DNA of 64,000 nucleotides from Saccharospirillum salsuginis. GTDB lineage: Bacteria; Pseudomonadota; Gammaproteobacteria; Pseudomonadales; Natronospirillaceae. Where the stretch lies: the NCBI RefSeq assembly GCF_014651855.1, contig NZ_BMXR01000002.1, forward strand, positions 186,001 through 250,000, read 5' to 3'. Below, one piece after another: positions 16,623 to 25,708 of the stretch. A model generated the notes under the pieces. The model did not search any database and had not been told where the DNA came from. It saw nothing but the letters and a program-made list of their open reading frames with translations. The position numbers and the translations under genes are program-made. Position 1 is the first letter of the stretch. Every line of letters begins with the position of its first letter.

Positions 16623-16734
16623 GCGATCAGTATAGTCGACGGGTCCTGACCGATGCAGCGAAGAGGAACCGGATTCGTCGCGCCACCGACCGTGGTAAAC
16701 TGGGTGCACATGCCCTTCAAGGAGCCGGTCGCCC

Positions 16735-17355
16735 ATGACGGTGGTGATGATCGACAACCACGATTCCTTTACCTACAACCTGGTGCACTATCTGGGTGAG
16801 CTGGGGGCCGATGTCGCCGTAGTCCAGAGCGACGCGGTCACCTTGGCCGACCTCGATGCGCTGGCGCCGGCCGGTGTGATGATCTCGCCGGGCCCCTGCA
16901 CGCCGTTCGAAGCCGGTATTTCCATGGACGCCATCCGGCATTTCGCCGGGCGGGTGCCGGTTCTGGGGGTCTGCCTGGGGCATCAGTGCATCGGACAGGT
17001 GTATGGGGCCGAGGTGACGCGCGCCGGCCAGGTCATGCATGGCAAAACCTCCCGGGTTCATCACCGTGATCGGGGTGTATTCTCCGGTCTGCCCAATCCG
17101 TTCACCGTGACCCGCTACCATTCACTGGTGGTGCGTCCGGACAGCCTTCCCGAGACCCTGGATATGACCGCCTGGACCCAGCGGCAGGATGGTTCGCTCG
17201 AAGAGATCATGGGGCTGCGTCACCGCGACCTGGACATCGAAGGCGTCCAGTTTCACCCGGAATCGATCCTGACCGAGCAGGGCCATGCCCTGTTGCAACG
17301 CTACCTGAACCGGCTCGACCGCCAATCGGAGCCTGAACCGGCACCGTCAATCTGA
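16735..17355 (+). CDS. trpG: Anthranilate synthase component II (glutamine amidotransferase)
   Basis: A 206-residue class I glutamine amidotransferase. The catalytic triad is visible: Cys in [14 protein letters not shown], and His/Glu in VQFHPESIL. The N-terminal [21 protein letters not shown] and SPGPCTP segments are typical of TrpG/PabA. It supplies ammonia from glutamine to component I (TrpE) for anthranilate synthesis, and by family habit may serve PabB too. AAGGAG lies ten bases before the ATG. It heads a trpG-trpD-trpC operon; trpE is not in the window, an arrangement also known from pseudomonads. It diverges from the Mut7-C gene. Confidence 0.95.
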   Translation: MTVVMIDNHDSFTYNLVHYLGELGADVAVVQSDAVTLADLDALAPAGVMISPGPCTPFEAGISMDAIRHFAGRVPVLGVCLGHQCIGQVYGAEVTRAGQVMHGKTSRVHHRDRGVFSGLPNPFTVTRYHSLVVRPDSLPETLDMTAWTQRQDGSLEEIMGLRHRDLDIEGVQFHPESILTEQGHALLQRYLNRLDRQSEPEPAPSI

Positions 17356-17398
17356 TATAGTCCACCCGATAACCGACCACCCTACCGCAGGAGCAGCC

Positions 17399-18436
17399 AT
17401 GGAGATCAAACACGCGCTCAAGCGCATCTCGGAGCACGGCCATTTCAGCCAGGACGAAATGCAGTCCGTCATGCGGCAGATCATGACCGGCGAATGTACC
17501 GATGCGCAGATCGGCGCTTTTTTGATGGGCCTGCGGATGAAGGGGGAAACCATCGAGGAAATCACCGGCGCGGCTCTGGTGATGCGCGAGCTGGCGGCCC
17601 AGGTCACGGTTGTGGCCGACCATCTGGTCGATACCTGCGGTACCGGCGGCGACGGCCAGGACCTGTTCAACGTCTCCACCGCCTCCGCTTTCGTCGTGGC
17701 GGCGGCCGGCGGCAAGGTCGCCAAGCACGGCAACCGCGGCGTGTCCTCCAATTCCGGCAGTGCCGACCTGCTCGAAGCGGCCGGCATCAACATCGACATC
17801 ACGCCGGAACAGACCGCCCGCGCGATCGAATCCGTCGGCGTCGGTTTCATGTTCGCACCGGCGCACCACAGTGCGATGAAGTACGCCATCGGCCCGCGCA
17901 AGGAACTCGGCATGCGTACCATCTTCAACATCATCGGCCCGCTGACCAACCCGGCCGGCGTCAAGCGCCAGGTGATCGGGGTGTTCAGCGAAAACCTGTG
18001 CGAACCGCTGGCCAACGTCATGCAGCGCCTGGGTGCCGAGCACGTCATGGTGGTGCATTCGCGCGATGGCCTGGACGAATTCAGCATCGGCGGCAGCAAT
18101 GTGGTCGCTGAATTGAAAGACGGAAAAGTCACCACCTACCAGGTGCGGCCGGAAGACCTGGGCATTGCCACCCAGGGCTTGTCGGGCATGGCGGTCAACT
18201 CCGCCCAGGAAAGTTTCGAACTGATCAAGCACGCCCTGACCGGTGCCGATGATGAGATCTCGGCCCGGGCCGCCGACATCATCGCCCTGAATTCCGGCGC
18301 CGCCATCTATGTGTCCGGCGCCGCCGACAGCTTCGAGGCCGGTGTGGCCATGGCGCAGGACGCCATTTCCACCGGTCTCGCCTTTGAAAAAATGAAGGAA
18401 CTGGCGTCCTTCACCGACGCCCTGGCAGGAGACTGA
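17399..18436 (+). CDS. trpD: Anthranilate phosphoribosyltransferase
   Basis: A 345-residue protein that transfers the phosphoribosyl group of PRPP to anthranilate, the second tryptophan step. The PRPP-binding [19 protein letters not shown] and the [18 protein letters not shown] loop are intact, as are the [17 protein letters not shown] and [10 protein letters not shown] segments near the C-terminal domain. The length is standard. AGGAG lies before the ATG, 43 bases after trpG. The codon choice is strongly GC-biased (many GGC, ACC, AAC), as expected of a well expressed core gene. It is followed by trpC after three bases. Confidence 0.96.
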   Translation: MEIKHALKRISEHGHFSQDEMQSVMRQIMTGECTDAQIGAFLMGLRMKGETIEEITGAALVMRELAAQVTVVADHLVDTCGTGGDGQDLFNVSTASAFVVAAAGGKVAKHGNRGVSSNSGSADLLEAAGINIDITPEQTARAIESVGVGFMFAPAHHSAMKYAIGPRKELGMRTIFNIIGPLTNPAGVKRQVIGVFSENLCEPLANVMQRLGAEHVMVVHSRDGLDEFSIGGSNVVAELKDGKVTTYQVRPEDLGIATQGLSGMAVNSAQESFELIKHALTGADDEISARAADIIALNSGAAIYVSGAADSFEAGVAMAQDAISTGLAFEKMKELASFTDALAGD

Positions 18437-18439
18437 TCG

Positions 18440-19249
18440 TTGAGCGCGACCCAAGCCCCGACCATTTTGAGGAAGATTCTCGACCGCAAGGCCGAGGAAG
18501 TGACCGAGCGTTCCCGGCGTATCGGTGCGGCCGATCTGGAACGCGAATTCGATCGGCACCCGGCTCCGCGCGGTTTCACCCGGGCGCTGACCGACAAGAT
18601 CGAAGCCGGCAAGGCCGGCGTCATCGCCGAAATCAAGAAGGCCAGCCCCAGCAAGGGGCTGCTGCGCGACCCTTTCCTGCCAGTCGACATCGCGCACAGC
18701 TATGCCCGCGCCGGCGCCGCCTGCCTGTCGATTCTGACCGACCGGGATTTTTTCCAGGGCCATGAAGATTACCTGATGGCCGTACGCGCCGAGTGCGAGC
18801 TGCCGGTCATTCGCAAGGACTTTCTGGTCGACCCCTATCAGATCACCGAGGCCCGGGCCATTGGCGCCGATTGCGTGTTGCTGATCGCGGCCGCGCTCGA
18901 CCCGAAACAGATGCTGGATCTGCACGACCAGGCCCGTGAACTGGGCATGGACGTACTGGTGGAAGTGCACAACGCTCCGGAAATGGACGAGGCGCTCAAG
19001 CTGGATACGCCGCTGATCGGCGTCAACAACCGCGATCTGCACACCTTCGAGGTGTCGCTTGAGACCACGCTGACGCTGAAAGACGCGGTGGACGACGGGC
19101 GCACCCTGATCACCGAAAGCGGCATCCTCGAACCGGGTGATGTCGAGCGTATGCGTCAGGCTGGCGTGCACGCCTTCCTGGTGGGCGAAGCCTTTATGCG
19201 TGCCGATGATCCCGGGGCCCGCCTGAACGAACTCTTTGGAGCGCTTTGA
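18440..19249 (+). CDS. trpC: Indole-3-glycerol phosphate synthase
   Basis: A 269-residue TIM-barrel enzyme that closes the indole ring. It starts at TTG three bases after the trpD stop; the AGGAG in the last codons of trpD is positioned about eight bases upstream, so translation is coupled. Family segments are [16 protein letters not shown] (catalytic Lys), [40 protein letters not shown] and LITESGI. It is monofunctional: no TrpF domain follows, as its normal length shows. The 3' end overlaps a small membrane-protein gene (TGATG). Confidence 0.96.
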   Translation: MSATQAPTILRKILDRKAEEVTERSRRIGAADLEREFDRHPAPRGFTRALTDKIEAGKAGVIAEIKKASPSKGLLRDPFLPVDIAHSYARAGAACLSILTDRDFFQGHEDYLMAVRAECELPVIRKDFLVDPYQITEARAIGADCVLLIAAALDPKQMLDLHDQARELGMDVLVEVHNAPEMDEALKLDTPLIGVNNRDLHTFEVSLETTLTLKDAVDDGRTLITESGILEPGDVERMRQAGVHAFLVGEAFMRADDPGARLNELFGAL

Positions 19250-19431
19250 TGCCCGTTATTATCCCGATTCTCGCCGTCCTGTTGCTGGTTCTGGTCGTGG
19301 TGCTGAAAGTCACCTCGGCCAACCCGACCACCCTGTCCGACGAGCAGGCCGCCAAGTATTCCAAGTGGATCCGGATTCTGGTGCCGCTGGTCCTGATCGG
19401 TGCCGCCATCCGGTACTTTATGGGCGGTTGA
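19249..19431 (+). CDS. Small two-helix membrane protein
   Basis: A 60-residue protein ([19 protein letters not shown]...) translationally coupled to trpC through a TGATG overlap. It has two hydrophobic helices (about residues 2-20 and 42-57) separated by a polar loop with SANPTTLSDEQAAKYSKW. It is not recognised as a named family. The coupling argues that it is a real gene; its role need not relate to tryptophan. A GGCGG/CCGCC hairpin sits across the stop codon but is not followed by a T-run. Confidence 0.6.
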   Translation: MPVIIPILAVLLLVLVVVLKVTSANPTTLSDEQAAKYSKWIRILVPLVLIGAAIRYFMGG

Positions 19432-19588
19432 TCCGCCCATCCCGGCCTTGCCGGATCCCTGTTTTCTCACCACGAGCCGCTCGTTTTGCGATCCATGTCT
19501 TTGATCCGCTGATGCCGGGCCGGTAAGCTGGCCGTCGGGGGCCGGTTGTACACCCGATGCCTTGTGTTCCGCCTACAGAGGATTCGAT

Positions 19589-20872
19589 ATGAAAAGGATG
19601 CTGCTCATCGTGCTCGTAGCCGTCGTCGGCGGTTTCGTTGTGACTCACCAGATCATCGCCGGCAAGGTCGGCGACCGGATCGACCAGATGTCGGACAACA
19701 TGGCCGCCGCCGGCAGCCTGAATCACGGCAATATCTTCATCACTCCGACCGGCACGGCGCTGATCAACCGGGTCGTTTTCTACCCCAATGGCACTTCGGG
19801 CGATGTGCGCATAGAACGGGTCGCCATTCGGACGGGCAGCCTGAAGGCGCTGTACGACCTTGGCCAGGGTATGCAAGGCGGGCAACCCCCGGAAAACCTG
19901 ACCGTCGACTTCGAAGGCATTCAGGCGGATCTCGGCGACAACTTTCTGCAACCGGTCGGGCAGGGCGCGACGAGCCAGCCGGCCGACTTTTTCGCCGCCG
20001 GCTGCGGCGAACGCACCTACTTCTCCTTCGCCGACCGGGATGCCATGGGCTATCAGTCCATGCTGTCGGACATGACCCTGCAGTACCGCTTCCAGCCCGG
20101 TCCGAATCGCCTGACCGTTAGCGGCGAGTGGATCACCCGGGGGATGGCCGGCGTCGAATACAGTGCCGATCTGCAATTGCCCAGCGGCCAGGCCGGGCTG
20201 CAACTGCACCACGCCAGAGTGCGTCTGGTTGATCACGGCTACATGGACGCGGTACTCAACTTCTGTGCCCGCGAAACCGGGCTCGACGTCGCCAGTTACC
20301 GGCAGCAGCATCTGGCTGCCTGGGAGGCCAATTGGGCCAACTTTTCGATGGTGCCGGGAGACGGTCTGGTCGCCGCCTATGGTGACTTTGTGGAAAAACC
20401 GGGCAGTCTGACGCTGGAGACCTATCCGGAGATCAACTTCATGCAGGCGATGATGAATCCGACACCGGAGGCGCTGTTTCAGCTGCTGGACCCGCGCATT
20501 CGCGCCAACGACGGAGAACCGCGTCCCTTCCGGGTGGCGGTTGCGATGGAGGATTGGCGTGAATCCGGGCAAACCGGTGAGGCCGAGACGGACTCGGAAA
20601 ACTCCGACGAGAAACCGGAAACGGTGGCGCAACCGGAAGAGCCAACATCGTCCAAACCCAAGATCAAGCGACTGGGCCGATCCGAATGGTCGACCCACCT
20701 GAATCAGCCGGTCTGGTTGACACTGAACGACGGGCGTCGCCTGGAAGGGATGATGCTCTCGCTCGACGGGGAGCGGATGCGGTTCCAGCAGAACGTCTAC
20801 AATGGCCAGATGGTGATGCCGCTGCGCATCGATGAGATATCCGACGTGCACCTGCAGCCATCGCCGCGATGA
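19589..20872 (+). CDS. Hypothetical secreted or membrane-anchored protein with C-terminal beta domain
   Basis: A 427-residue protein not recognised with certainty. The start at 19589 is preferred over one at 19562 because AGAGG precedes it and a signal anchor (MKRMLLIVLVAVVGGFVV) follows at once. Residues 25-330 form an extracytoplasmic domain that is rich in beta-type sequence and includes FAAGCGERTYFSFADRD, with Cys residues that may pair. Residues about 343-372 are an acidic Glu/Pro/Ser linker, and the last 55 residues (NQPVWLTLNDGRRLEGMML and following) look like a small beta-barrel similar in shape to Sm-like folds. It is a single gene between the trp operon and a REPIN. No function is proposed. 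Confidence 0.65.
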   Translation: MKRMLLIVLVAVVGGFVVTHQIIAGKVGDRIDQMSDNMAAAGSLNHGNIFITPTGTALINRVVFYPNGTSGDVRIERVAIRTGSLKALYDLGQGMQGGQPPENLTVDFEGIQADLGDNFLQPVGQGATSQPADFFAAGCGERTYFSFADRDAMGYQSMLSDMTLQYRFQPGPNRLTVSGEWITRGMAGVEYSADLQLPSGQAGLQLHHARVRLVDHGYMDAVLNFCARETGLDVASYRQQHLAAWEANWANFSMVPGDGLVAAYGDFVEKPGSLTLETYPEINFMQAMMNPTPEALFQLLDPRIRANDGEPRPFRVAVAMEDWRESGQTGEAETDSENSDEKPETVAQPEEPTSSKPKIKRLGRSEWSTHLNQPVWLTLNDGRRLEGMMLSLDGERMRFQQNVYNGQMVMPLRIDEISDVHLQPSPR

Positions 20873-20877
20873 TGCAA

Positions 20878-21000
20878 ATAGGGTGGGCACTGCCCACCAT
20901 GGAAGGATAACTTGGCTTCGACGTGTCACTTGGCGGTGTGTGTAGTGATTGCTTTCAGCAGGCTGGTGGGCGACCGATGCATCGGACCGACCCACCCTAC
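20878..21000. repeat. REPIN-like doublet, family C (GTAGGGTGGGCA)
   Basis: A 123-bp element in the 176-bp gap between the hypothetical gene and pmbA. The left end reads ATAGGGTGGGCACTGCCCAC (perfect hairpin), and the right end is the complement of GTAGGGTGGGTCGG. A second, similar copy is at 29049-29173. The head is ATAG on the left and GTAG on the right. Nothing else was recognised in the gap. Confidence 0.7.
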
Positions 21001-21048
21001 CCGTCAGACGCTGGAAAGAGGGGGATCTCCCCTCATCGTCCCAACTAA

Positions 21049-22377
21049 TTAACCTGAAATCGCCACGTCACTGAACCTGAGAGTTGGCATCCTCACCGAA
21101 CGGCGCCAGTTCCACTGCGCCGTATCTCCGATTACAGCAATCCGTTTGAGCAATTCGAAGAAGTTGGCCGCGACTGTGATGCCGCGTACCGCCTGAATTC
21201 GCTTGCCATCCCGACACAGGTACCCGCTGGCCCCGAGGCTGAAATCGCCGGTCAGGGCGTTGGTGCCGGAATGCAGGCCGTCCAGGTCGGTCAGCAGCAG
21301 GTACTCGCCCGAGGTCAGGTCCGCCGAGGTCGCCCGGCCCGGTGTGACGGTCAGCTGGTGCGCGCCGACACCCAGTGACGATTTCGGGCCGCGCTGGGCA
21401 TGGCCGGTGGTTTCCAGGCCGAAGTGTCGGGCCGTGGCGCTGTTGTGCAGCAGCGTACGCAATTCGCCGTTCACGATCAGCGGTGTGGTCCGGCAGGCGG
21501 TGCCCTCGGCGTCGAACAACCGATAGCCGAAGCCGTCGGTGTTGTCCGGCTCGTCGGTCAGGTTGAAGTCGGCCGAGGCGACGGCCTGGCCGAGCTGGTC
21601 GCGCCAGGGGTTGACCCCGTCTTTGGCGGCCTTGGCCGACAGGGCCGACATGAAAGCCGACAACAGGCCGGCCTGGGCCTCGGTATCGAAGATGACGTCG
21701 TAGTGCCGGCTGGGCACGGGCTTGCCGGCCAGCAGATCGATGGCGTCCGCGTACACCCGCTCGATCAGGTCGTCGGCGTTCAACGCCTCGCCGGTGCGTG
21801 CGGTCTGGCCGTGACCGGCCATGGCGGTGATGTCGCCGTCGGCCGCCAGAGCGTAGGCGAACAGGCTGTTGGTGCGGCTGCGGTGGCGGGCGTTCAGGCC
21901 CCGGGTCGAGAGCAACTGGCGTTCTCCGATGCGCTCGCTGACGCCGTTGTAGGGGACATTGCGAATGCGGTCGCGGCCAGCCAGCGTGCGTTCCAGGTAA
22001 AGCGCCAGGTCGATGCGCGCTTCCGGCGTCAGGTGGCTCTCCGGGCACAGCAGGGCGTCGTCGCTGGTCAGCGTCTGGGCGTTGTCCGGTATCTGCTGCT
22101 CCGGGTCCGGCTTGCTGAATTCGGCGTTGACCAGGGCCTGGTTCAGCAATTGATCGAGTGCGGCCTCGTCGCGGGCTTCCGAATAGGCCAGACCCACCCG
22201 TTCGTCCTTGATGACCCGCAGGCCCAGGGTGCGGGTGTCACTGACGGCCTGCTCTTCCAGTTCCCCGTCACGGGCTTTCAGTGACAGGCTTTGCTGGTGG
22301 TCGATGATCAGGTCGGCTTCGGCTCCCCGGTCGCGGGCTTTCTCCAGCAGGGTGTCGTATGGGCGTGTATCGGTCAT
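21049..22377 (-). CDS. TldD/PmbA family protein, TldE/PmbA subunit
   Basis: A 442-residue protein. The start at 22377 overlaps the stop of the TldD-type gene (TGATG); an upstream ATG at 22473 lies inside that gene and is rejected. TldE is the non-catalytic partner that forms a heterodimer with the TldD metalloprotease, acting on unfolded peptides and in maturation of peptide products such as microcin B17 in E. coli. Visible features are LGLRVIKDERVGLAYSE near residue 55, SLFAYALAADGDITAM in the middle and the C-terminal GASGYLCRDGKRIQAVRGITVAANFFELLKRI, typical of TldE. It lacks HExxxH, as expected. It is downstream of its catalytic partner in a two-gene operon. Confidence 0.82.
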   Translation of the reverse strand: MTDTRPYDTLLEKARDRGAEADLIIDHQQSLSLKARDGELEEQAVSDTRTLGLRVIKDERVGLAYSEARDEAALDQLLNQALVNAEFSKPDPEQQIPDNAQTLTSDDALLCPESHLTPEARIDLALYLERTLAGRDRIRNVPYNGVSERIGERQLLSTRGLNARHRSRTNSLFAYALAADGDITAMAGHGQTARTGEALNADDLIERVYADAIDLLAGKPVPSRHYDVIFDTEAQAGLLSAFMSALSAKAAKDGVNPWRDQLGQAVASADFNLTDEPDNTDGFGYRLFDAEGTACRTTPLIVNGELRTLLHNSATARHFGLETTGHAQRGPKSSLGVGAHQLTVTPGRATSADLTSGEYLLLTDLDGLHSGTNALTGDFSLGASGYLCRDGKRIQAVRGITVAANFFELLKRIAVIGDTAQWNWRRSVRMPTLRFSDVAISG

Positions 22378-23762
22378 CAGGCGTTGCCTCCCACCAGGAT
22401 ATTGTCCACTTTCAGGGCGGGTTGGCCCACCGTGACCGGTACGGCGCCGCTGACCGAGCCGCACATGCCGCAAGCCAGCGCCAGGTCGCGTCCGACCATG
22501 CTGATTTCCCGCAACACCGCCGGGCCCGTGCTGATCAGGGTGGCGGCCTTGACCGGGTACTGCACCTTGCCGTTTTCGACGTAATAGCCTTCGGTGACGG
22601 CGAAGTTGAACTCGCCGGTGCCGGGCTGCACCGAACCGCCGCCCATGCGGGCGGCATAGATGCCGCGATCCATGGAGGCGACCATGTCGTCCAGGTCGTC
22701 GTTGCCCGGTTCGATGAAGGTGTTGCGCATGCGCGAGGCCGGTGCGAAGCGATAGCTCTCGCGGCGGCCGGACCCGGTGCGTTCGTATCCGGTTTGCTGC
22801 GCACCCATGCGGTCGACCAGGAAACTGGTCAGTTGGCCGTCCTTAATCAGTTGGGTTTTGCGCGTCTCCATGCCTTCGTCGTCGATGTTGATCGAGCCCC
22901 AGACGTTGTCGAGCGTGCCGTCGTCGACGGCGCTGACCACGGGGCTGGCGATCATTTCACCCAGCTTGTCGTGAAAGACCGAGGCCTTGCGCGCGACCGA
23001 GGTGGTTTCCAGCAAGTGGCCGCAGGCTTCGTGGAAGATGACGCCGCCGAAACCGTTACCGATCACCACCGGCATGTGACCGGACGGGCAGGCCTTGGCG
23101 CCCAGGTTCACCATGGCCTGCCGGGCGGCTTCCTCGCCGAGACGGTCCGGGTCCTGCTGGCTGTGCAGTTCCCAGCCCAGCAGTCCGCCGACGTTGTCCG
23201 AACCGGTCGCCTGGCGGCTGCCATCCATCGCGACAGCGGTCACGGCGATGCGGCAGTAGTGGCGGCTGTCGCGGGTGTGCAGGCCTTCGGTGGTGAAGAT
23301 TTCCACGTCCTGTTCGCGTTGCAGGCAATTGCCGATGGTCCGGCCGATGGCCTCGTTGTGGGCGCGTGCGGCGCGGTCGGCCCGGCGCAGAAAGTCGACC
23401 TTCTCGGCCAGCGACAGATCCTGGCTCAAGGCGATGCGGGCCGGGTGACGGTTGGGGAATTCACGAAAATCGAAGGCCGTGGCCGTGGTGACCGGGTCGC
23501 GGCGGTCCTTGGCGGCCAACTGGTCGATGACGGCGTTCAGCGCCTCCGGCCGGTCGTCGTTGGTGTAGCCGTACAATACCTTATTGCCGTACACCAGGCG
23601 GATGCCGATGCCGAAATCGAGACCGCTCTGGACGTTCTCGACCTGGTCGAGCAGGGTGCGCAGGTTCTGGCTTTGGTGGCGCTCGATAAACAGATCGGCG
23701 AAGTCGGCGCCCTGGGCCAGGGCGTGGTCGAGCACGCTCTGGGCGGTGTGTTTGGGAAGCAT
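22377..23762 (-). CDS. TldD-type zinc protease subunit (HEACGH variant)
   Basis: A 461-residue protein starting MLPKHTAQSVL; the in-frame region upstream to 23885 is not conserved. The zinc motif HExxxH is present as HEACGHLLETT near residue 240, within GNGFGGVIFHEACGH. E. coli TldD carries HEAVGHGLEG, so this looks like the other TldD branch. The C-terminal GGGSVQPGTGEFNFAVTEGYYVENGK and CGMCGSVSGAVPVTVGQP segments include a CGMCG pair. It would degrade unfolded peptides as a heterodimer with the downstream TldE. A second, canonical TldD/PmbA pair elsewhere in the genome is likely but not visible here. Confidence 0.82.
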   Translation of the reverse strand: MLPKHTAQSVLDHALAQGADFADLFIERHQSQNLRTLLDQVENVQSGLDFGIGIRLVYGNKVLYGYTNDDRPEALNAVIDQLAAKDRRDPVTTATAFDFREFPNRHPARIALSQDLSLAEKVDFLRRADRAARAHNEAIGRTIGNCLQREQDVEIFTTEGLHTRDSRHYCRIAVTAVAMDGSRQATGSDNVGGLLGWELHSQQDPDRLGEEAARQAMVNLGAKACPSGHMPVVIGNGFGGVIFHEACGHLLETTSVARKASVFHDKLGEMIASPVVSAVDDGTLDNVWGSINIDDEGMETRKTQLIKDGQLTSFLVDRMGAQQTGYERTGSGRRESYRFAPASRMRNTFIEPGNDDLDDMVASMDRGIYAARMGGGSVQPGTGEFNFAVTEGYYVENGKVQYPVKAATLISTGPAVLREISMVGRDLALACGMCGSVSGAVPVTVGQPALKVDNILVGGNA

Positions 23763-23858
23763 TCGGTCGTCCGTTTGCGATGGGATTACCGGAAGTGTAG
23801 AGAATTCGGGTGGGGTGTGGCTATGAAGCCAAGGGTAAAAATCGGGGAAGGGGAGCGG

Positions 23859-23985
23859 GTAGGGCAGAAGAGCCGGAGGCGACATCTGCCGAGAGGGCGC
23901 AGCCCTCTAGCCGGTGCCACGTTAGGAAAACTAGGGCGGGCGGTGCCCGCCATGGCAGATATCGCCTAGGGCTCTCCTGCCCTAC
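23859..23985. repeat. REPIN-like doublet, family D (GTAGGGCAG-AGAGC)
   Basis: A 127-bp element with 31-bp inverted ends (23859-23889 and 23955-23985) that differ at four positions; the head is GTAG on both sides and the arms read GTAGGGCAGAAGAGC and GTAGGGCAGGAGAGC. Inside are two further hairpins, GAGGGCGCAGCCCTC and GGGCGGGCGGTGCCCGCC. It fills the 236-bp gap between the divergent tldD start (23762) and the helicase stop (23999). No gene is present in the gap. Confidence 0.75.
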
Positions 23986-23998
23986 AAAGACGAATAGC

Positions 23999-25708
23999 TT
24001 ACGACTTGCGGGGTGGCTTGTTTTTGCGCGGCGGGCGCTTCTCGCCTTTACCGTCCTCGACCCAGGCCCGCAGGTTCAGCGGACGACCCTTTACCCGTGT
24101 CTTGCGCAGCTGCTCGAAGATTTCCTTCGGCATGCCGGTCGGAAGGTCGACCAGGGTGTAGTTGTCGAAGATGCTGATGTTGTTGATGAAGCGACCTTCG
24201 ATGCCGGCTTCGTTGGCGATGGCGCCGACGATGTTGCCCGGCTGGACGCCGTCCTTGCGGCCGACGTCGAGGCGGTATTTGTTGGCGTCGTAGTCCAGTG
24301 CGCGATCCCGCGGAGCACCGCGCTCACGGCGTGGTTTACCATCACGGTCGGGGCGTTCGCGACGTTCTTTCGCCGGGCGTGGTTTCGGGTCTTCCGGTAC
24401 CTGCAACGGCTTGTCTTCCTGGGCCATCATGGCGAGGGCGGCGGCGATGTCGCGCAAATCGAGGTCTTCGTTTTCGGTCCAGCCATCGATAACGGCGCGG
24501 AAAAAGCCGAGGTCGGCGGTTTCAATGCGTTCTTCGATTTCCGTCTTGAAGGCGGCGGCGCGGTGTTCGCTGAGTTCGGCGGCGCTGGGCAGCGGGTAGG
24601 GCTTGAGCTGCTGCTTGGTGACGCGTTCGATGTCGCGCAGCAGACGGCGCTCGCGCGGTTTGACGAACATGATCGCCTTGCCGCTGCGACCGGCACGGCC
24701 GGTCCGGCCGATGCGGTGAATGTAGGTCTGGACGTCGCCGGGGATGTCCCAGTTGATGACGTGGCTGATGCGCTCGACGTCCAGGCCGCGCGCGGCGACG
24801 TCGGTGGCGATGACCAGGTCCAGCTTGCCTTTCTTGAACTGGTTGATGATGTCTTCACGCTGCTTTTGGGCCACGTCACCGCTCAGGGCGGTACAGGCGT
24901 GGCCGCGTGCGGCCAGTTTTTCCGCCAGGAACTGGCTTTCGACCTTGGTGCGCACGAACAGGATGGCGGCGTTCCAGTCTTCCACTTCCAGGATGCGGGT
25001 CAGGGCTTCGAGCTTGTTGATGCCGCCGACGTGCCAGACGAACTGTTCGATCTGGCCGAGCGTGGTTTCGTTCGGTTTGATCTCGATGCGCACCGGGTCG
25101 TTCAGGTATTGCTGGGTCAGGCGTTTGACCTGGGGCAGCATGGTGGCGGAGAACAGAGCGACCTGCTTGGTGGCCGGCGTGTGTTCCAGAATCCAGTCGA
25201 TGTCTTCGACGAAGCCCATGCGCAGCATTTCGTCGGCTTCGTCCAGTACCAGGTGCTTGAGGCCGCTCAGGTCGAGTGAGTTGCGGCGCAGATGGTCCAT
25301 GACGCGGCCCGGGGTGCCGACGATGACCTGGGGGTTTTGCTTCAGGCCGCGCAATTGGTTGCGCATGTCGGCGCCGCCGTAGATGGGCAGGACGTGAAAG
25401 TTGTCGAGACCCTTGGCGTAGGCCTGGAAGGCTTCGGACACCTGGATGGCCAGCTCACGCGTGGGGCACAGGACCAGGGTTTGCGGGCCCTGGTTGCCGG
25501 TTTCCATAATCGACAGCAGCGGCAGGGCGAAGGCGGCGGTTTTGCCGGTGCCGGTCTGGGCGAGGCCGAGGACGTTGCGGCCTTGGAGTACGGCGGGGAT
25601 GGCCTGGAGCTGGATGGGGGTCGGGGTTTCGTATCCGAGGTTGTTCAGGGTGTCGAGCAAGGCGGGCGCCAGGCCCAGTTGGTCAAAACGGGCGGTTTCT
25701 TCGGTCAT
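23999..25708 (-). CDS. deaD: DEAD-box RNA helicase, CsdA/DeaD type
   Basis: A 569-residue ATP-dependent RNA helicase. The start at 25708 is preferred over 25735 because GAGGAA lies about ten bases upstream. The Q motif and motifs I to VI are in order: PTPIQLQAIP, AQTGTGKT, PTRELAIQVSE, GTPGRVMDHL, VLDEADEML, SATM, and HRIGRTGRAGR. The C-terminal 110 residues contain the DbpA-like RNA-binding fold (KYRLDVGRKDGVQPGNIVGAIANEAGI and following) and a basic tail (KGEKRPPRKNKPPRKS), which together are characteristic of CsdA/DeaD. It acts in ribosome assembly and RNA decay at low temperature. The leader is unusually long (see 25709-26218). Confidence 0.92.
   Translation of the reverse strand: MTEETARFDQLGLAPALLDTLNNLGYETPTPIQLQAIPAVLQGRNVLGLAQTGTGKTAAFALPLLSIMETGNQGPQTLVLCPTRELAIQVSEAFQAYAKGLDNFHVLPIYGGADMRNQLRGLKQNPQVIVGTPGRVMDHLRRNSLDLSGLKHLVLDEADEMLRMGFVEDIDWILEHTPATKQVALFSATMLPQVKRLTQQYLNDPVRIEIKPNETTLGQIEQFVWHVGGINKLEALTRILEVEDWNAAILFVRTKVESQFLAEKLAARGHACTALSGDVAQKQREDIINQFKKGKLDLVIATDVAARGLDVERISHVINWDIPGDVQTYIHRIGRTGRAGRSGKAIMFVKPRERRLLRDIERVTKQQLKPYPLPSAAELSEHRAAAFKTEIEERIETADLGFFRAVIDGWTENEDLDLRDIAAALAMMAQEDKPLQVPEDPKPRPAKERRERPDRDGKPRRERGAPRDRALDYDANKYRLDVGRKDGVQPGNIVGAIANEAGIEGRFINNISIFDNYTLVDLPTGMPKEIFEQLRKTRVKGRPLNLRAWVEDGKGEKRPPRKNKPPRKS

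Noticed and set aside
17207..19171. Long open frame on the minus strand opposite trpD and trpC, over 600 codons
   Set aside because: It is the mirror of high-GC trpD/trpC codons, lacks domains and a ribosome site, and the plus-strand genes are certain.
22359..25279. Two long plus-strand open frames (about 536 and 489 codons) opposite tldD and the DEAD-box helicase
   Set aside because: Composition is that of antisense GC-rich frames (Val/Ala/Gly/Asp-rich, no motif); the minus-strand genes have full domain sets.
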